Below, in pieces: positions 51,781-59,694 of a stretch of 64,000 bases of DNA; the stretch's first letter is position 1, and each line of letters opens with the position of its first letter. This stretch comes from Iamia sp038233075 (lineage in GTDB: Bacteria; Actinomycetota; Acidimicrobiia; Acidimicrobiales; Iamiaceae): positions 1-64,000 of the forward strand of contig JBBSMQ010000006.1 of the NCBI GenBank assembly GCA_038233075.1. The letters run 5' to 3'. The notes beneath the pieces were generated by a model that did not search any database, had not been told where the DNA came from, and saw nothing but the letters and a program-made list of their open reading frames with translations. The position numbers and the translations under genes are program-made.

Positions 51781-52323
51781 TGGTGGGGAACGCCGGCGGC
51801 CGCCACCCGCGACCTGGCGACGGCCGCGGCCCCGGCGCTCATGCACGAGCGGATGGACGAGCTGGGCCTGGACTTCACCGTGCTCTACCCGACCAAGGGT
51901 TTCGGCATCGCCGGGATCAACGACGACGACGGCCTGGCCACGATCCCCGGCATCGGTGTGCCCCCGGCCGACCGGGACGAGTGGCGCCACCTGGAGGCGG
52001 CGAGCGACGCGGACCTGGTCGACCTGTTCGCCCGACCCTTCTACTTCGGGTGCGAAGCCGACGACCGCACCATCGCCTTCGCCTTCTCACCTGCCAACCA
52101 CGGGGGCTTCAGCCTCAAGCCCATCTTCAGCTCCGACATCGGCCACTGGGACGCCGGCGACGTGGCCGGTGTGGTGGCCGAGGCCTTCGAGCTGGTCGAG
52201 CACGACGTGCTCACCGAGGACCAGGTCCGGTCCTTCGTCTACGAGAACCCGGCCCGCCTGTTCCTCGACCAGAACCCGGAGTTCTTCGCCGGGACCCCGG
52301 TGGCCGACCGCCTGCCCGCCTGA
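51781..52323 (+). pseudogene. Amidohydrolase family protein lacking N-terminus and metal-binding core
   Basis: The frame reads WWGTPAAATRDLATAAAPAL then MHERMDELGLDFTVLYPTKG, a typical early segment of a TIM-barrel amidohydrolase. It then passes directly to the C-terminal region KPIFSSDIGHWDAGDVAGVV and FVYENPARLFLDQNPEFFAG. The intervening 200 or so residues, with the central His and metal ligands, are missing, as is the N-terminus, which overlaps the divergent SDR start. The frame remains open from ATG 51841 (160 residues), but the product would have no active site. Confidence 0.7.
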
Positions 52324-53104
52324 CCCGCCCCGGGCCGATCGCCCTCATCTCCGGGTGTCGAATCCCGTCCTCGGAGCGTTGGGCGAGGAACACCAGCTCG
52401 CGCCCGGGTCGGTCAGGGGCGTCGCGGACCTCCCGGACCTCGAAGCCAGCGGTGTGGAGCGAGGCCCGGACCTCCGCCTCGGTACGGAAGCGCAACGTCG
52501 AGGCCGAGGTCCTCACCACGCCATCGGCCGCGAAGGCGAACGCATGACGGAACGACACCAAGGGCGGGCGCACGTCGGTCAGCTCCACCCAGGTCTCGAC
52601 GCTCCCGACGTCGGGGATCTCGACCCTCCGGTGGGACTGCGCGCGGGTCCACTCCCGCCATCCCTCCCGCTCCGGATCGCGCATCTCGAACACGAGCCGA
52701 CCACCCGGCCGGAGCGCCGATCGAGCGGCTCGGAGCGTTGCCGCCCACTCGTCGTCGGTGAGGAACACCTGGGCCACGTTGCCGGTCATGGTCACCAGGT
52801 CCACCTCCAGCGGCGGAAGGGTGGTCGCATCGCCGATGAGCCACCGGACGCGGTCAGCACCGGGCTTGCGACGAGCGACATCGAGGGAGGCGACGGCCGG
52901 GTCGAGGCCGATGACGCCCTTGCCCCGCCGAGCGAGCAGGCAGGCGAAGGTCCCCGTGCCGCAGCCGATGTCGAGGATCGAACCGACGCCGAGCTCGCCC
53001 ACGAGGGCGGTGTAGGCATCGAGGTCCGCCCGATCGGCCTCGAGCCAGTCGTACAGCTCGGCCAGTCGCGGCTCCTCGAAGTGACGATCAGCCACGATGT
53101 GCAT
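52211..53104 (-). CDS. Class I SAM-dependent methyltransferase
   Basis: Start ATG 53104 (MHIVADRHFEEPRLAELYDW). SAM motif I LDIGCGTGTFACLLARRGK, acidic residue in VIGLDPAVASL, motif VDLVTMTGNVAQVFL and post-motif LRPGGRLVFEMRDPEREGW. The fold is complete by about residue 240 (GRELVFLAQRS). The frame then runs another 50 residues of Arg/Pro-rich sequence antisense to the amidohydrolase remnant before its stop at 52211, so the natural end is probably lost at a junction near 52330. The substrate is unknown. Confidence 0.75.
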   Translation of the reverse strand: MHIVADRHFEEPRLAELYDWLEADRADLDAYTALVGELGVGSILDIGCGTGTFACLLARRGKGVIGLDPAVASLDVARRKPGADRVRWLIGDATTLPPLEVDLVTMTGNVAQVFLTDDEWAATLRAARSALRPGGRLVFEMRDPEREGWREWTRAQSHRRVEIPDVGSVETWVELTDVRPPLVSFRHAFAFAADGVVRTSASTLRFRTEAEVRASLHTAGFEVREVRDAPDRPGRELVFLAQRSEDGIRHPEMRAIGPGRVRRAGGRPPGSRRRTPGSGRGTGGPGSRRRRTGPGPR

Positions 53105-53370
53105 GGTGGTCCCCGTACCCGCAGGGGCGGCGCGACGTCCGAGTTGCCGACGACCGACCCGACGGCTCACGACGCTCGGGCGACGTAGCGGGCGACATGG
53201 TCGGCATCGAGGTTCTCCCGACCGCGCTGGCGACCTCGTCGTGGACCCAGCCGGCAGGTGCAGGATGATCCTTGGTGGCGCCCATGGCCGTCAGCCTGTC
53301 ATCCCACCCTCGCTCTCCGGCGACAGGTTCTGGTTCGGCCGTTGGCGGCGGGCGCGACCGAGGTGGGGGC
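53105..53370. other. Gap with methyltransferase-like scraps
   Basis: No complete gene. On the minus strand, a frame ending near 53168 reads ENLDADHVARYVARAS, similar to the C-terminus of a small methyltransferase or related protein, and an ATG near 53286 starts MGATKDHPAPAGWVHDEVAS in the neighbouring frame. These may be parts of one deleted gene. Nothing further can be said. Confidence 0.2.
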
Positions 53371-53766
53371 TCACTCCGACCTCTGCTCCGGCCACGGTCG
53401 CACGAGGCAGAACGGGTGGCCGGCGGGGTCGAGGAACACGCGGAAGTCGCCGGGCTCGGGCTGGTGGTCGGCCTTGATCGCTCCCAGGTCGAGCACCGCG
53501 GCCTCGCCGGCGTCGAGGTCGTCGAGGTCGATGTCGAGGTGGGCCTGCTGGGGGACCGGGCCTTCCGGCCACGTGGGTCGCTGGTGGTCGTCGACCTGCT
53601 GGAACGCCACCTTGCCCTCCGGGGTGTGCAGCTCGAACCACCCGCCGTGGGGGTGTTCGACGATGCGGCCTCCGATGATGGATCGGTAGAACTCGGCCAG
53701 TGCCGACGGATCCGGGCAGTCGAAGGCGGCCACGTCGAGCCGACCGATCGGTGGTTGCTCCTCCAT
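53371..53766 (-). CDS. Glyoxalase/VOC-family protein
   Basis: 131 residues from ATG 53766. LDVAAFDCPDPSALAEFYRS then GGRIVEHPHGGWFELHTPEG is the first beta-alpha-beta-beta-beta module, and AHLDIDLDDLDAGEAAVLDL ... FRVFLDPAGHPFCLV the second. This matches the VOC superfamily Glyoxalase_6 group common in actinobacteria, whose function is mostly unknown (metal-dependent lyases, dioxygenases or resistance proteins). The gene looks intact. Confidence 0.88.
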   Translation of the reverse strand: MEEQPPIGRLDVAAFDCPDPSALAEFYRSIIGGRIVEHPHGGWFELHTPEGKVAFQQVDDHQRPTWPEGPVPQQAHLDIDLDDLDAGEAAVLDLGAIKADHQPEPGDFRVFLDPAGHPFCLVRPWPEQRSE

Positions 53767-53856
53767 GCCCCGAAGGTAGCGGTGCGCGAACGCAACGAGC
53801 CACGATGCCGCAGCGGTGGCGGGGTGAGGCGAATCCCCAGTTGACAGGATGATCGG

Positions 53857-54525
53857 GTGAGCATGACCTGGAAGGACGACGCCAAGGTCCAGGAGTACGT
53901 CGAGCGGGTGGACCGCCTGGCCGCCCGTCGGGCCGGTGAGGCGGAGCTGGCCGAGGCGCTTCCGGGCCACGTCGAGCGAGTGCTCGATCTCGGTTGTGGC
54001 GATGGCCGACTCCTGGCGCTCGTGCGCGATGCCAGGCCCACCGTGGTCGAGGCCATCGGGTTGGACAGCTCGCCCCCGATGATCGCGCTGGCCCTCGAGC
54101 GGTTTCGCGGCGACCGCCGGGTCGCGATCCGGGAGCACGACCTCCACCGGCCTCTGCCCGCGCTCGGGGTCTTCGACGTGGTCGTGTCGGGGTTCGCGAT
54201 CCACCACCTCCCTCACGCGCGGAAGCGGTCGCTCTTCGCCGAGGTCGCCGAGCTCCTACGGCCGGGAGGCGCCTTCGGCAACCTCGACGTGGTGCAGTGC
54301 GCGACGCCAGAGCTCCACGAGGAGTTCAACCGGCGGATCGAGAGAGCGGGCGATGACCCGGAGGATGTCCTGGCCGAGGTGGAACCTCAGCTGGGGTGGA
54401 TGCGCGCCGCCGGCCTCTCGCAGGTCGACTGCTACTGGCGCTGGCGAGGCTTCGCGCTGCTCGTCGGCCGGGCGCCGGACGCCGACGGCCAGGCGAGCCG
54501 GGAGGGCGTTGTCAGTGCCGGCTGA
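53857..54525 (+). CDS. Class I SAM-dependent methyltransferase
   Basis: 222 residues from GTG 53857 (ATG 53863 possible). SAM motif I VLDLGCGDGRLLALV, GLDSSPPMIALAL, FDVVVSGFAIHHLPHARKRS and AELLRPGGAFGNLDVV are textbook. The C-terminus includes LGWMRAAGLSQVDCYWRWRG. Apparently intact. Its end overlaps the start of the next methyltransferase gene by 11 bp. Substrate unknown. Confidence 0.88.
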   Translation: MSMTWKDDAKVQEYVERVDRLAARRAGEAELAEALPGHVERVLDLGCGDGRLLALVRDARPTVVEAIGLDSSPPMIALALERFRGDRRVAIREHDLHRPLPALGVFDVVVSGFAIHHLPHARKRSLFAEVAELLRPGGAFGNLDVVQCATPELHEEFNRRIERAGDDPEDVLAEVEPQLGWMRAAGLSQVDCYWRWRGFALLVGRAPDADGQASREGVVSAG

Positions 54526-55201
54526 GGAGGGGGCAAGGGCGGCAGCGGACCGGTACGACGCCATCGCCGACTGGTACTCCCAATGGGTCGGTGAGGGGGA
54601 AGGATTCATCGCCGAGGGCGCCGATGATCCTCTGCCACCGTCGGTTCGAGGTGCCCGAGTGCTCGACGTGGCCTGCGGGAACGGTCGGGCAACCCGTGGT
54701 CTCGCTCGCTTGGGCGCAGATGTCCTTGGCGTGGACATCTCTGCGGAGCTCGTCGGACGAGCACGAGCCTCCGGGAAGGCACATCACCTCGGAGTCAGCT
54801 ACCGGGTAGCCGACGTCGCCCAACCTGACCAGTGGTGGGACGGCGTCATGTTCGATGGTGCCATCTGCGAGATGGCCGTGATGGACATCGACGACATCCA
54901 CGGCGCGGTCCACTCGGTCGGTGCCGTCGTCCGGCCGGGCGGCTGGTTCGTGATCTCCATGGTCCATCCTTGCTTTCCCGGCGACGAGGTCGGACTCTCC
55001 AGCTGGCCGCCCGAGCAGTGCTACTTCCGCGAGGGTCGGTGGTCCTCGCCAGCCCACAACCCCCAGGGTGTTCGCGTCCGGGTCGGGTCATCGCACCGGA
55101 CGGAGCCGGTTCCCGATGACCTCGTCGGTGATGGGCGGCAGTCGGGCGCCAGGGGCGAGCTGGTCGTACCCGCGTGGGCTCGGACGAATCTGGGGTGGTA
55201 G
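54515..55201 (+). pseudogene. SAM-dependent methyltransferase, C-terminus replaced
   Basis: From GTG 54515: DRYDAIADWYSQWVGEGEGF, motif I VLDVACGNGRATRGLARLGA, VVRPGGWFVISMVHPCFPGD and CYFREGRWSS ending at GVRVRVGSSHRT near 55100. After that the frame runs antisense through another methyltransferase (TEPVPDDLVGDGRQSG...) to 55201. The natural C-terminal 60-70 residues are missing. It is joined tail to tail with the minus-strand methyltransferase. Confidence 0.7.
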
Positions 55202-55614
55202 AGGTCCAGCAACAGGCGCCCTCCGGGCCGTAGGCGCTCGGCGATGGCTGCCAGCACATCGTCGTTGGTGGTCGGGTCGCAGTAGCCGAAGCTCTGCCAG
55301 AGGATGAGCGCTGCGTCGAAGGTGTCGTCGACGCATGCGAGCTCACGTTGGTCGAGCTCCAGGAAGGTGGCCGTCGGTGCACGTTGGCGCGCCGTCGCAA
55401 TGGCGGTCGCGTCCCGATCGACACCCGTCACGAGGTAGCCCTGCTCGACCAGTGGCGAGGCGTGGCGACCAGGTCCACAGCAGATGTCGAGGACTCGGGA
55501 GAAGTCTGCGAGCGGGAGGAAGCGGGTGACCCCTGCGATCTCGGCAGATGTCCATTCCCGGGGTATCGGATCGAGGAAGGTCGAGAACCACTGCGACGAG
55601 TACTCGTTGGTCAC
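55021..55614 (-). pseudogene. SAM-dependent methyltransferase, frameshifted and truncated
   Basis: From GTG 55614: NEYSSQWFSTFLDPIPREWT, motif I VLDICCGPGRHASPLVEQGY, GVDRDATAIATARQRAPTAT, LRPGGRLLLDLYHPRFVRAH. At about 55134 one C of a CCC run is missing: the repaired frame would read CRPITDEVIGNRLRP before it too stops at the join near 55095. The uncorrected frame ends at 55021. About 70 C-terminal residues are absent. Confidence 0.7.
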
Positions 55615-55768
55615 CACGCCACCTTCGCGCCCGATGAGTGCGCTCTGGGTCGCCGCTTCCCGATGCTCGCGGTTGAGGTCCGGTCGCCCTGTCAAAGCGA
55701 CCGTGCGTTGTGGTCGGCACGGATAGTATCATCACCTGATGCTCATCGACGTGCGGTTGGAGGCCTCG

Positions 55769-55966
55769 ATGCGAACGACACTGGCTCTCGATGACGACCT
55801 GTTGGCCGAGGCCCAGCGCCTGACCGGCACGACCGGCAAGAGCGCGCTGGTCCGACAGGCACTGACCGCCCTGATCGAGCGGGAGAGCGCACGCCGCCTC
55901 GCCGCCCTGGGCGGCAGCGAACCGGCGCTGACCTCCGTTCCGCGCCGACGTCCCGACCCGGCGTGA
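55769..55966 (+). CDS. vapB: VapB-type antitoxin
   Basis: 65 residues from ATG 55769 (MRTTLALDDDLLAEAQRLTG), followed by TTGKSALVRQALTALIERES. This is the VapB/RHH pattern found with actinobacterial PIN toxins. An ATG at 55739 is in frame, but family members start at M-R-T-T. The stop overlaps the toxin start. Confidence 0.88.
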   Translation: MRTTLALDDDLLAEAQRLTGTTGKSALVRQALTALIERESARRLAALGGSEPALTSVPRRRPDPA

Positions 55967-56349
55967 TCCTGGTCGACACCTCGATCTGGATCGACCACCT
56001 GCGCAGCAGACACTTCCCGCTCACGCACCTGCTCGAGGGTGGAGAGGTGCTCGGCCACCCCTGGGTCGTGGGCGAGCTGGCAATGGGTCACCTGTCGAGG
56101 CGGCGGGAGGTCCTGGGGCTCCTCCGCAACCTCCCCTCGGCAACGGTCGTCACACCCGACGAGATCCTCCTGTTCATCGAGCGCCATCAGCTCCAGGGCC
56201 TGGGCATCAGTTTCGTCGACGTCGCCCTCCTCGCCGCCACGCAGGTCACCCTGGGCGCGAGCCTCTGGACCGGCGACAAGCGTCTTGTTGCAGCTGCGAC
56301 AGGTCTCGGGTTGGCGGTCGACCCAGACGTGTTGGTCCACGAGCCCTAG
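55963..56349 (+). CDS. vapC: VapC-type PIN-domain ribonuclease toxin
   Basis: 128 residues from GTG 55963, 4-bp overlap with vapB. PIN catalytic acids are all visible: Asp5 (VILVDTSIWIDHL), Glu38 (VVGELAMG), Asp87 (FVDVALLAA) and Asp106 (WTGDKRL). It cleaves RNA, often a specific tRNA, when the antitoxin is degraded. Complete and probably functional, unlike the VapBC remnant at 49887-50047. Confidence 0.92.
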   Translation: MILVDTSIWIDHLRSRHFPLTHLLEGGEVLGHPWVVGELAMGHLSRRREVLGLLRNLPSATVVTPDEILLFIERHQLQGLGISFVDVALLAATQVTLGASLWTGDKRLVAAATGLGLAVDPDVLVHEP

Positions 56350-56378
56350 CTGCTGGCCAGACGAAGGGGGATGTGGGG

Positions 56379-56687
56379 TCAGACGATGACGAGCTCGCCG
56401 GGTTCGGGGAGGTCGAGGATGCGGGCCAGGAGGTGGCTGACCGGGTTGTTGACGGCCATGTCGCCGGCGTCGGCGAGCAGGCCGATGTCGACCAGCAGCG
56501 TGGCCAGGCGCACCATGACGATGGAGAAGCGGAGCCCGGCGAACACCTCGTAGAAGTCGAGCAGCTCGGGGTCGGGTCGGACATCGACCTTGGTCAGCTC
56601 GGCGCCGCGCCGGTCGGGGAACCGCTCGCTCAGCCACTCGCCCAGAGCGGTGGCGCTGGTCTCGGGATCACGGGTGAGGATGGCCAT
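56379..56687 (-). pseudogene. Phosphotransferase (APH family) with kinase core deleted
   Basis: 102 residues from ATG 56687. The first 30 residues (TRDPETSATALGEWLSERFP) look like the start, and residues 37-102 (LLDFYEVFAGLRFSIVMVRL, then DMAVNNPVSHLLARILDLPE) look like the C-terminal end, of aminoglycoside-phosphotransferase-like kinases common in mycobacterial lipid clusters. The middle 230 or so residues, with the HGD catalytic loop and ATP site, are absent. The frame is open across the join. Confidence 0.65.
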
Positions 56688-56771
56688 GCGATGTTGCCCT
56701 TCTCCTGGACCCCGATGCCCGCCGCGTCAGCGGGCCGGCGTCGGCGGTGGTAGGAACACCGGGGCCGTCGG

Positions 56772-56785
56772 TAGAACACGTTCTA
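56772..56785. promoter_or_regulatory. KstR-type box 8
   Basis: TAGAACACGTTCTA fits the consensus exactly and extends to an 18-bp perfect palindrome (GG...CC, 56770-56787). It lies between the phosphotransferase remnant (start 56687) and the gene at 56842. Confidence 0.8.
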
Positions 56786-56841
56786 CCAGTCGCCGCCGAC
56801 CCTCCCGGCGCCCCCGCCGCACCGAGACAGGAGCACCACCC

Positions 56842-57939
56842 ATGCCGCTCACGTCCTGGGACGACTACCCGGTCCACCAGACGGCGGAGCTCATCCGCCA
56901 CGTCGCCACCAGCGACCGCAACTTCTACGACCGGTACTACTTCAACATGCTGCCGACGAGCGGTGAGTGGTTCGCCATCTTCGGGCTCGGCCAGTACCCC
57001 AACCTGGGGACCACCGATGCCTTCATCGACGTGCGCCTCGGCGACCGCCAGCACATCGTGCGCGCTTCGCAGCCCCTCGTCGACCGCGCCGACACCTCGG
57101 TGGGACCGCTGCGGGTCGAGGTGGTCGAGCCGCTGGTGAAGCTGCGCTTCGTCGTCGAGCCCGGCGACCACCCCGTGGCCATGGACGTCACCTGGGGGGG
57201 CTTCGGTCCGGCCATCGAGGAGCCGCAGCAGTACCTCCGCAGCGAGGGCAAGGTGGTGTTCGACACCCAACGCCTGGCCCAGATGGGATCCTGGTCAGGG
57301 ACCCTCACCGTGGCCGGCGACGAGGTCGCGATCGACCCTGCCTCGTGCTGGGGGTCGCGTGACCGCTCCTGGGGCGTGCGTCCGGTGGGCGAGCCCGAGA
57401 GCGACGGGATCCGCCAGGGGGTGAACGTCATGGAGGGGATGTGGAACTACTTCCCCATCCGCTTCGAGGACCACTCCCTCTTCGTCATCTGCCAGGAGCG
57501 TCCCGACGGCAGCCGGCCGCTGGTGCAGAGCGAGCGGGTGTGGCTCGACGGTCGGGTCGACGATCTCGGTCCGGTCACCCACGAGCACCGCTTCGAGCCC
57601 GGCACCCGGATGCTCGTCGGTTCCACCCTCCGGTTCCCCGAGGCCGGGGTGGAGGTGGAGTGCGAGCCGCTGCTGGCCAACTACGTCTCGCTCGGGACCG
57701 GCTACGGCATGGACACCGACTGGCGCCACGGCATGTACCAGGGCCCGGAGCTGGTGGTCCAGGGCCTCACCCTGGAGGTCGACGAGATCAAGGGCCTGGC
57801 CCAGTACGGCATCGTCGACCACGTGGCCCGGTTCACCTCCGACGACGGCCACGTCGGCTACGGGCTCTACGAGCACGGTTTCTTCGGCCCCGTCCCGCAC
57901 TACGGCATGACCGACGCCGGCATGGGCGCCCCCGCCTGA
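56842..57939 (+). CDS. Conserved unknown protein, possible lipocalin/CrtC-like beta-barrel (DUF7064/7065-like)
   Basis: 365 residues from ATG 56842. No catalytic motif is recognised. The sequence is strand-rich with repeated aromatic patterns (DRYYFNMLPTSGEWFAIFGL, GSWSGTLTVAGDEVAIDPAS, CWGSRDRSWGVRPVG, MWNYFPIRFEDHSLFVICQE). W-G-x-R-D-R-S-W-G-x-R recalls the hydroxyneurosporene synthase/AttH-like lipocalin barrel group. A KstR-type box lies 56 bp upstream, so it is probably part of the lipid catabolic regulon. No signal peptide. Substrate and reaction unknown. Confidence 0.7.
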   Translation: MPLTSWDDYPVHQTAELIRHVATSDRNFYDRYYFNMLPTSGEWFAIFGLGQYPNLGTTDAFIDVRLGDRQHIVRASQPLVDRADTSVGPLRVEVVEPLVKLRFVVEPGDHPVAMDVTWGGFGPAIEEPQQYLRSEGKVVFDTQRLAQMGSWSGTLTVAGDEVAIDPASCWGSRDRSWGVRPVGEPESDGIRQGVNVMEGMWNYFPIRFEDHSLFVICQERPDGSRPLVQSERVWLDGRVDDLGPVTHEHRFEPGTRMLVGSTLRFPEAGVEVECEPLLANYVSLGTGYGMDTDWRHGMYQGPELVVQGLTLEVDEIKGLAQYGIVDHVARFTSDDGHVGYGLYEHGFFGPVPHYGMTDAGMGAPA

Positions 57940-57989
57940 TCACCCGGCTCTGGGCGGCCCCCTCGAGGCGCGCTCCCGGGCCACACGCC

Positions 57990-59585
57990 CTAGGAGCGGG
58001 CAGGCGTCTTCTTGGCGCTGGTCTTCTTGGCGCTGGTCTTCTTGGCGCTGGTCTTCTTGGCGCTGGTCTTCTTAGCGCTGGTCTTCTTGGCCGGCGCCCG
58101 CTTCTTCGTCGCCGCGCGCCCGCTCGCCTTCTTGGTCGCCTTGGGTGACGCCTTCGCCTTCGACCCGTTGGACGACACCTTCGACGGGATGAGCCCGGCC
58201 GCCGCCACCAGCTCGGCCAGGGCGGGCTCGACGGCATCGGCCATGGTCCACACGTCGGGCACCAGCTCCTTGTCGACCATGAAGCCGATGTCGATGGACT
58301 CGAGGTAGCTGAACACGGTCACGTTCAGACCGCATCCCTCCATGACCGGGCCCATCGGATAGCAGGCGACGGCCTCGGCGCCGGCGAAGTAGAGCGGGAA
58401 CGGGGGGCCCGGCACGTTGGAGACGATCATGTTGTGGACGGGCCGGTGGTTGGCCAGGTTCATGCCCGAGTAGAGGCGTGACGCCAGGTTGAACAGGTTC
58501 GGCCCCGCGAACTCGGCCCAGTCCTGCAGCATGCTGGCGCCCACCGCGTTGTGCTCCTCCTTGGCGCCACTGGTGGTGGCCCGGATGGCCTCGAGCCGCT
58601 CGATGGGGTCGTCGAGCTGGGTGGCGAGTGACGTGAACAGGGCCGAGACCTTGTTGGACCCTGCTGCATCGTCGTCGGTGCGCACCGACACCGGGCACAC
58701 CGCCAGCAGCGGCGTATCAGGGAGGGCGTCGTGGGTGTCGAGGTAGTTGCGCATGGTGCCGGCACAGAGGGCCAGGATGACGTCGTTGACGGTGCAGCCC
58801 AGGGCCGTCTTGAGCTCCTTCACCGTGGTCAGCGACACCCGGGCGAAGCCGACGTCGCGTCGACCCGACGTGGGTCCGTTCCAGGGCACCCGGGGCGCGG
58901 TCAGCGGCACTGCGCCCACGTGACCGCCCTGTGGGTTGCGCCGGCCCTGGACCACGCGCGACACGCTCCGGGTGGTCTGGTTGACGAGCGGAGCCAGGCC
59001 CATGGTGCGACGGACCTTGGAGGTCACGGCGTGGCCCAGCATCTCGACGTTGTTGGGGATGTGCTCCGAGGGGAGGTCGGGGAGGGGGCCGTCGACGACG
59101 GCGTCGGCGGGGTCGAGGTCGTAGAGGTGGACCATGAGCTCGGCCCCGCTGGCGCCGTCGATGGCGCAGTGGTGCACCTTGGAGACGATCCCGATGCGGT
59201 CCTGCTTCAGGCCCTCGACGACCCACATCTCCCACAGGGGTCGGCTGCGGTCGAGGGGTACGCTGGCGATCTGGGCCGCCATCTCGCCCAGCTCGCGGCG
59301 ACCGCCGGGGGCCGGCGCCCCGATGCGGCGGACGTGGAAGTCGAGGTCGAAGTCCGGGTCCTCGACCCACACCGGGTGGTGCAGGTTGAGCGGCACCGTC
59401 ACCAGCCGGCGCCGGAACTGCGGGATGCGGTCCATGCGCGAGGCGATGAACTCCTTGACGGCTCCGAATGAGTAACCGTTGGGCATCGTCGACGGGTCCA
59501 GCACCATGGCCATCGACACGTGCATGTGGTGGGTGGGCGTCTCCAGGTAGAGGAAGGTGGCGTCCAGTCCTGTCAGTCTCTCCAT
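57990..59585 (-). CDS. WS/DGAT wax-ester/triacylglycerol synthase with Lys-rich tail
   Basis: 531 residues from ATG 59585 (MERLTGLDATFLYLETPTHH). The acyltransferase motif HHCAIDG (His138, His139, Asp143) and the late NLFNLASRLYSGMNLA, MIVSNVPGPPFPLYFAGAEA are diagnostic. It makes storage lipid from acyl-CoA plus diacylglycerol or fatty alcohol. The last 60 or so residues are not part of the enzyme: they are KATKKASGRAATKKRAPAKK followed by five KKTSA repeats, resembling histone H1/HupB-type tails. An upstream ATG at 59606 is possible. It is divergent from the ACAD at 59695. Confidence 0.92.
   Translation of the reverse strand: MERLTGLDATFLYLETPTHHMHVSMAMVLDPSTMPNGYSFGAVKEFIASRMDRIPQFRRRLVTVPLNLHHPVWVEDPDFDLDFHVRRIGAPAPGGRRELGEMAAQIASVPLDRSRPLWEMWVVEGLKQDRIGIVSKVHHCAIDGASGAELMVHLYDLDPADAVVDGPLPDLPSEHIPNNVEMLGHAVTSKVRRTMGLAPLVNQTTRSVSRVVQGRRNPQGGHVGAVPLTAPRVPWNGPTSGRRDVGFARVSLTTVKELKTALGCTVNDVILALCAGTMRNYLDTHDALPDTPLLAVCPVSVRTDDDAAGSNKVSALFTSLATQLDDPIERLEAIRATTSGAKEEHNAVGASMLQDWAEFAGPNLFNLASRLYSGMNLANHRPVHNMIVSNVPGPPFPLYFAGAEAVACYPMGPVMEGCGLNVTVFSYLESIDIGFMVDKELVPDVWTMADAVEPALAELVAAAGLIPSKVSSNGSKAKASPKATKKASGRAATKKRAPAKKTSAKKTSAKKTSAKKTSAKKTSAKKTPARS
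58006..58080. repeat. Five 15-bp tandem repeats encoding KKTSA units
   Basis: Units of GTCTTCTTGGCGCTG occur at 58006, 58021, 58036, 58051 and 58066 (the last has one change, TTAGCG), followed by a partial copy. The length of 15 keeps frame, so copy number can vary without disrupting the WS/DGAT protein. Confidence 0.95.
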
Positions 59586-59670
59586 GGGTCCATCTCTCCT
59601 CGTCACCGGTGTCGCTTCGGGCCCAGCATCCCACGGATCGGCGGGCGGCAGGGCTGAGCACGGCGAGAAC

Positions 59671-59684
59671 TAGAACATGTTCTA
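59671..59684. promoter_or_regulatory. KstR-type box 9
   Basis: TAGAACATGTTCTA fits the consensus exactly and extends to a 16-bp palindrome (59670-59685). It ends 10 bases before the GTG of the ACAD gene, with only GCCTGCCCCC between, so no ribosome site is present. Confidence 0.8.
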
Positions 59685-59694
59685 GCCTGCCCCC

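Noticed and set aside
58006..58080. Tandem repeats as a CRISPR array
   Set aside because: Units are contiguous without spacers and lie in frame inside the WS/DGAT coding region.
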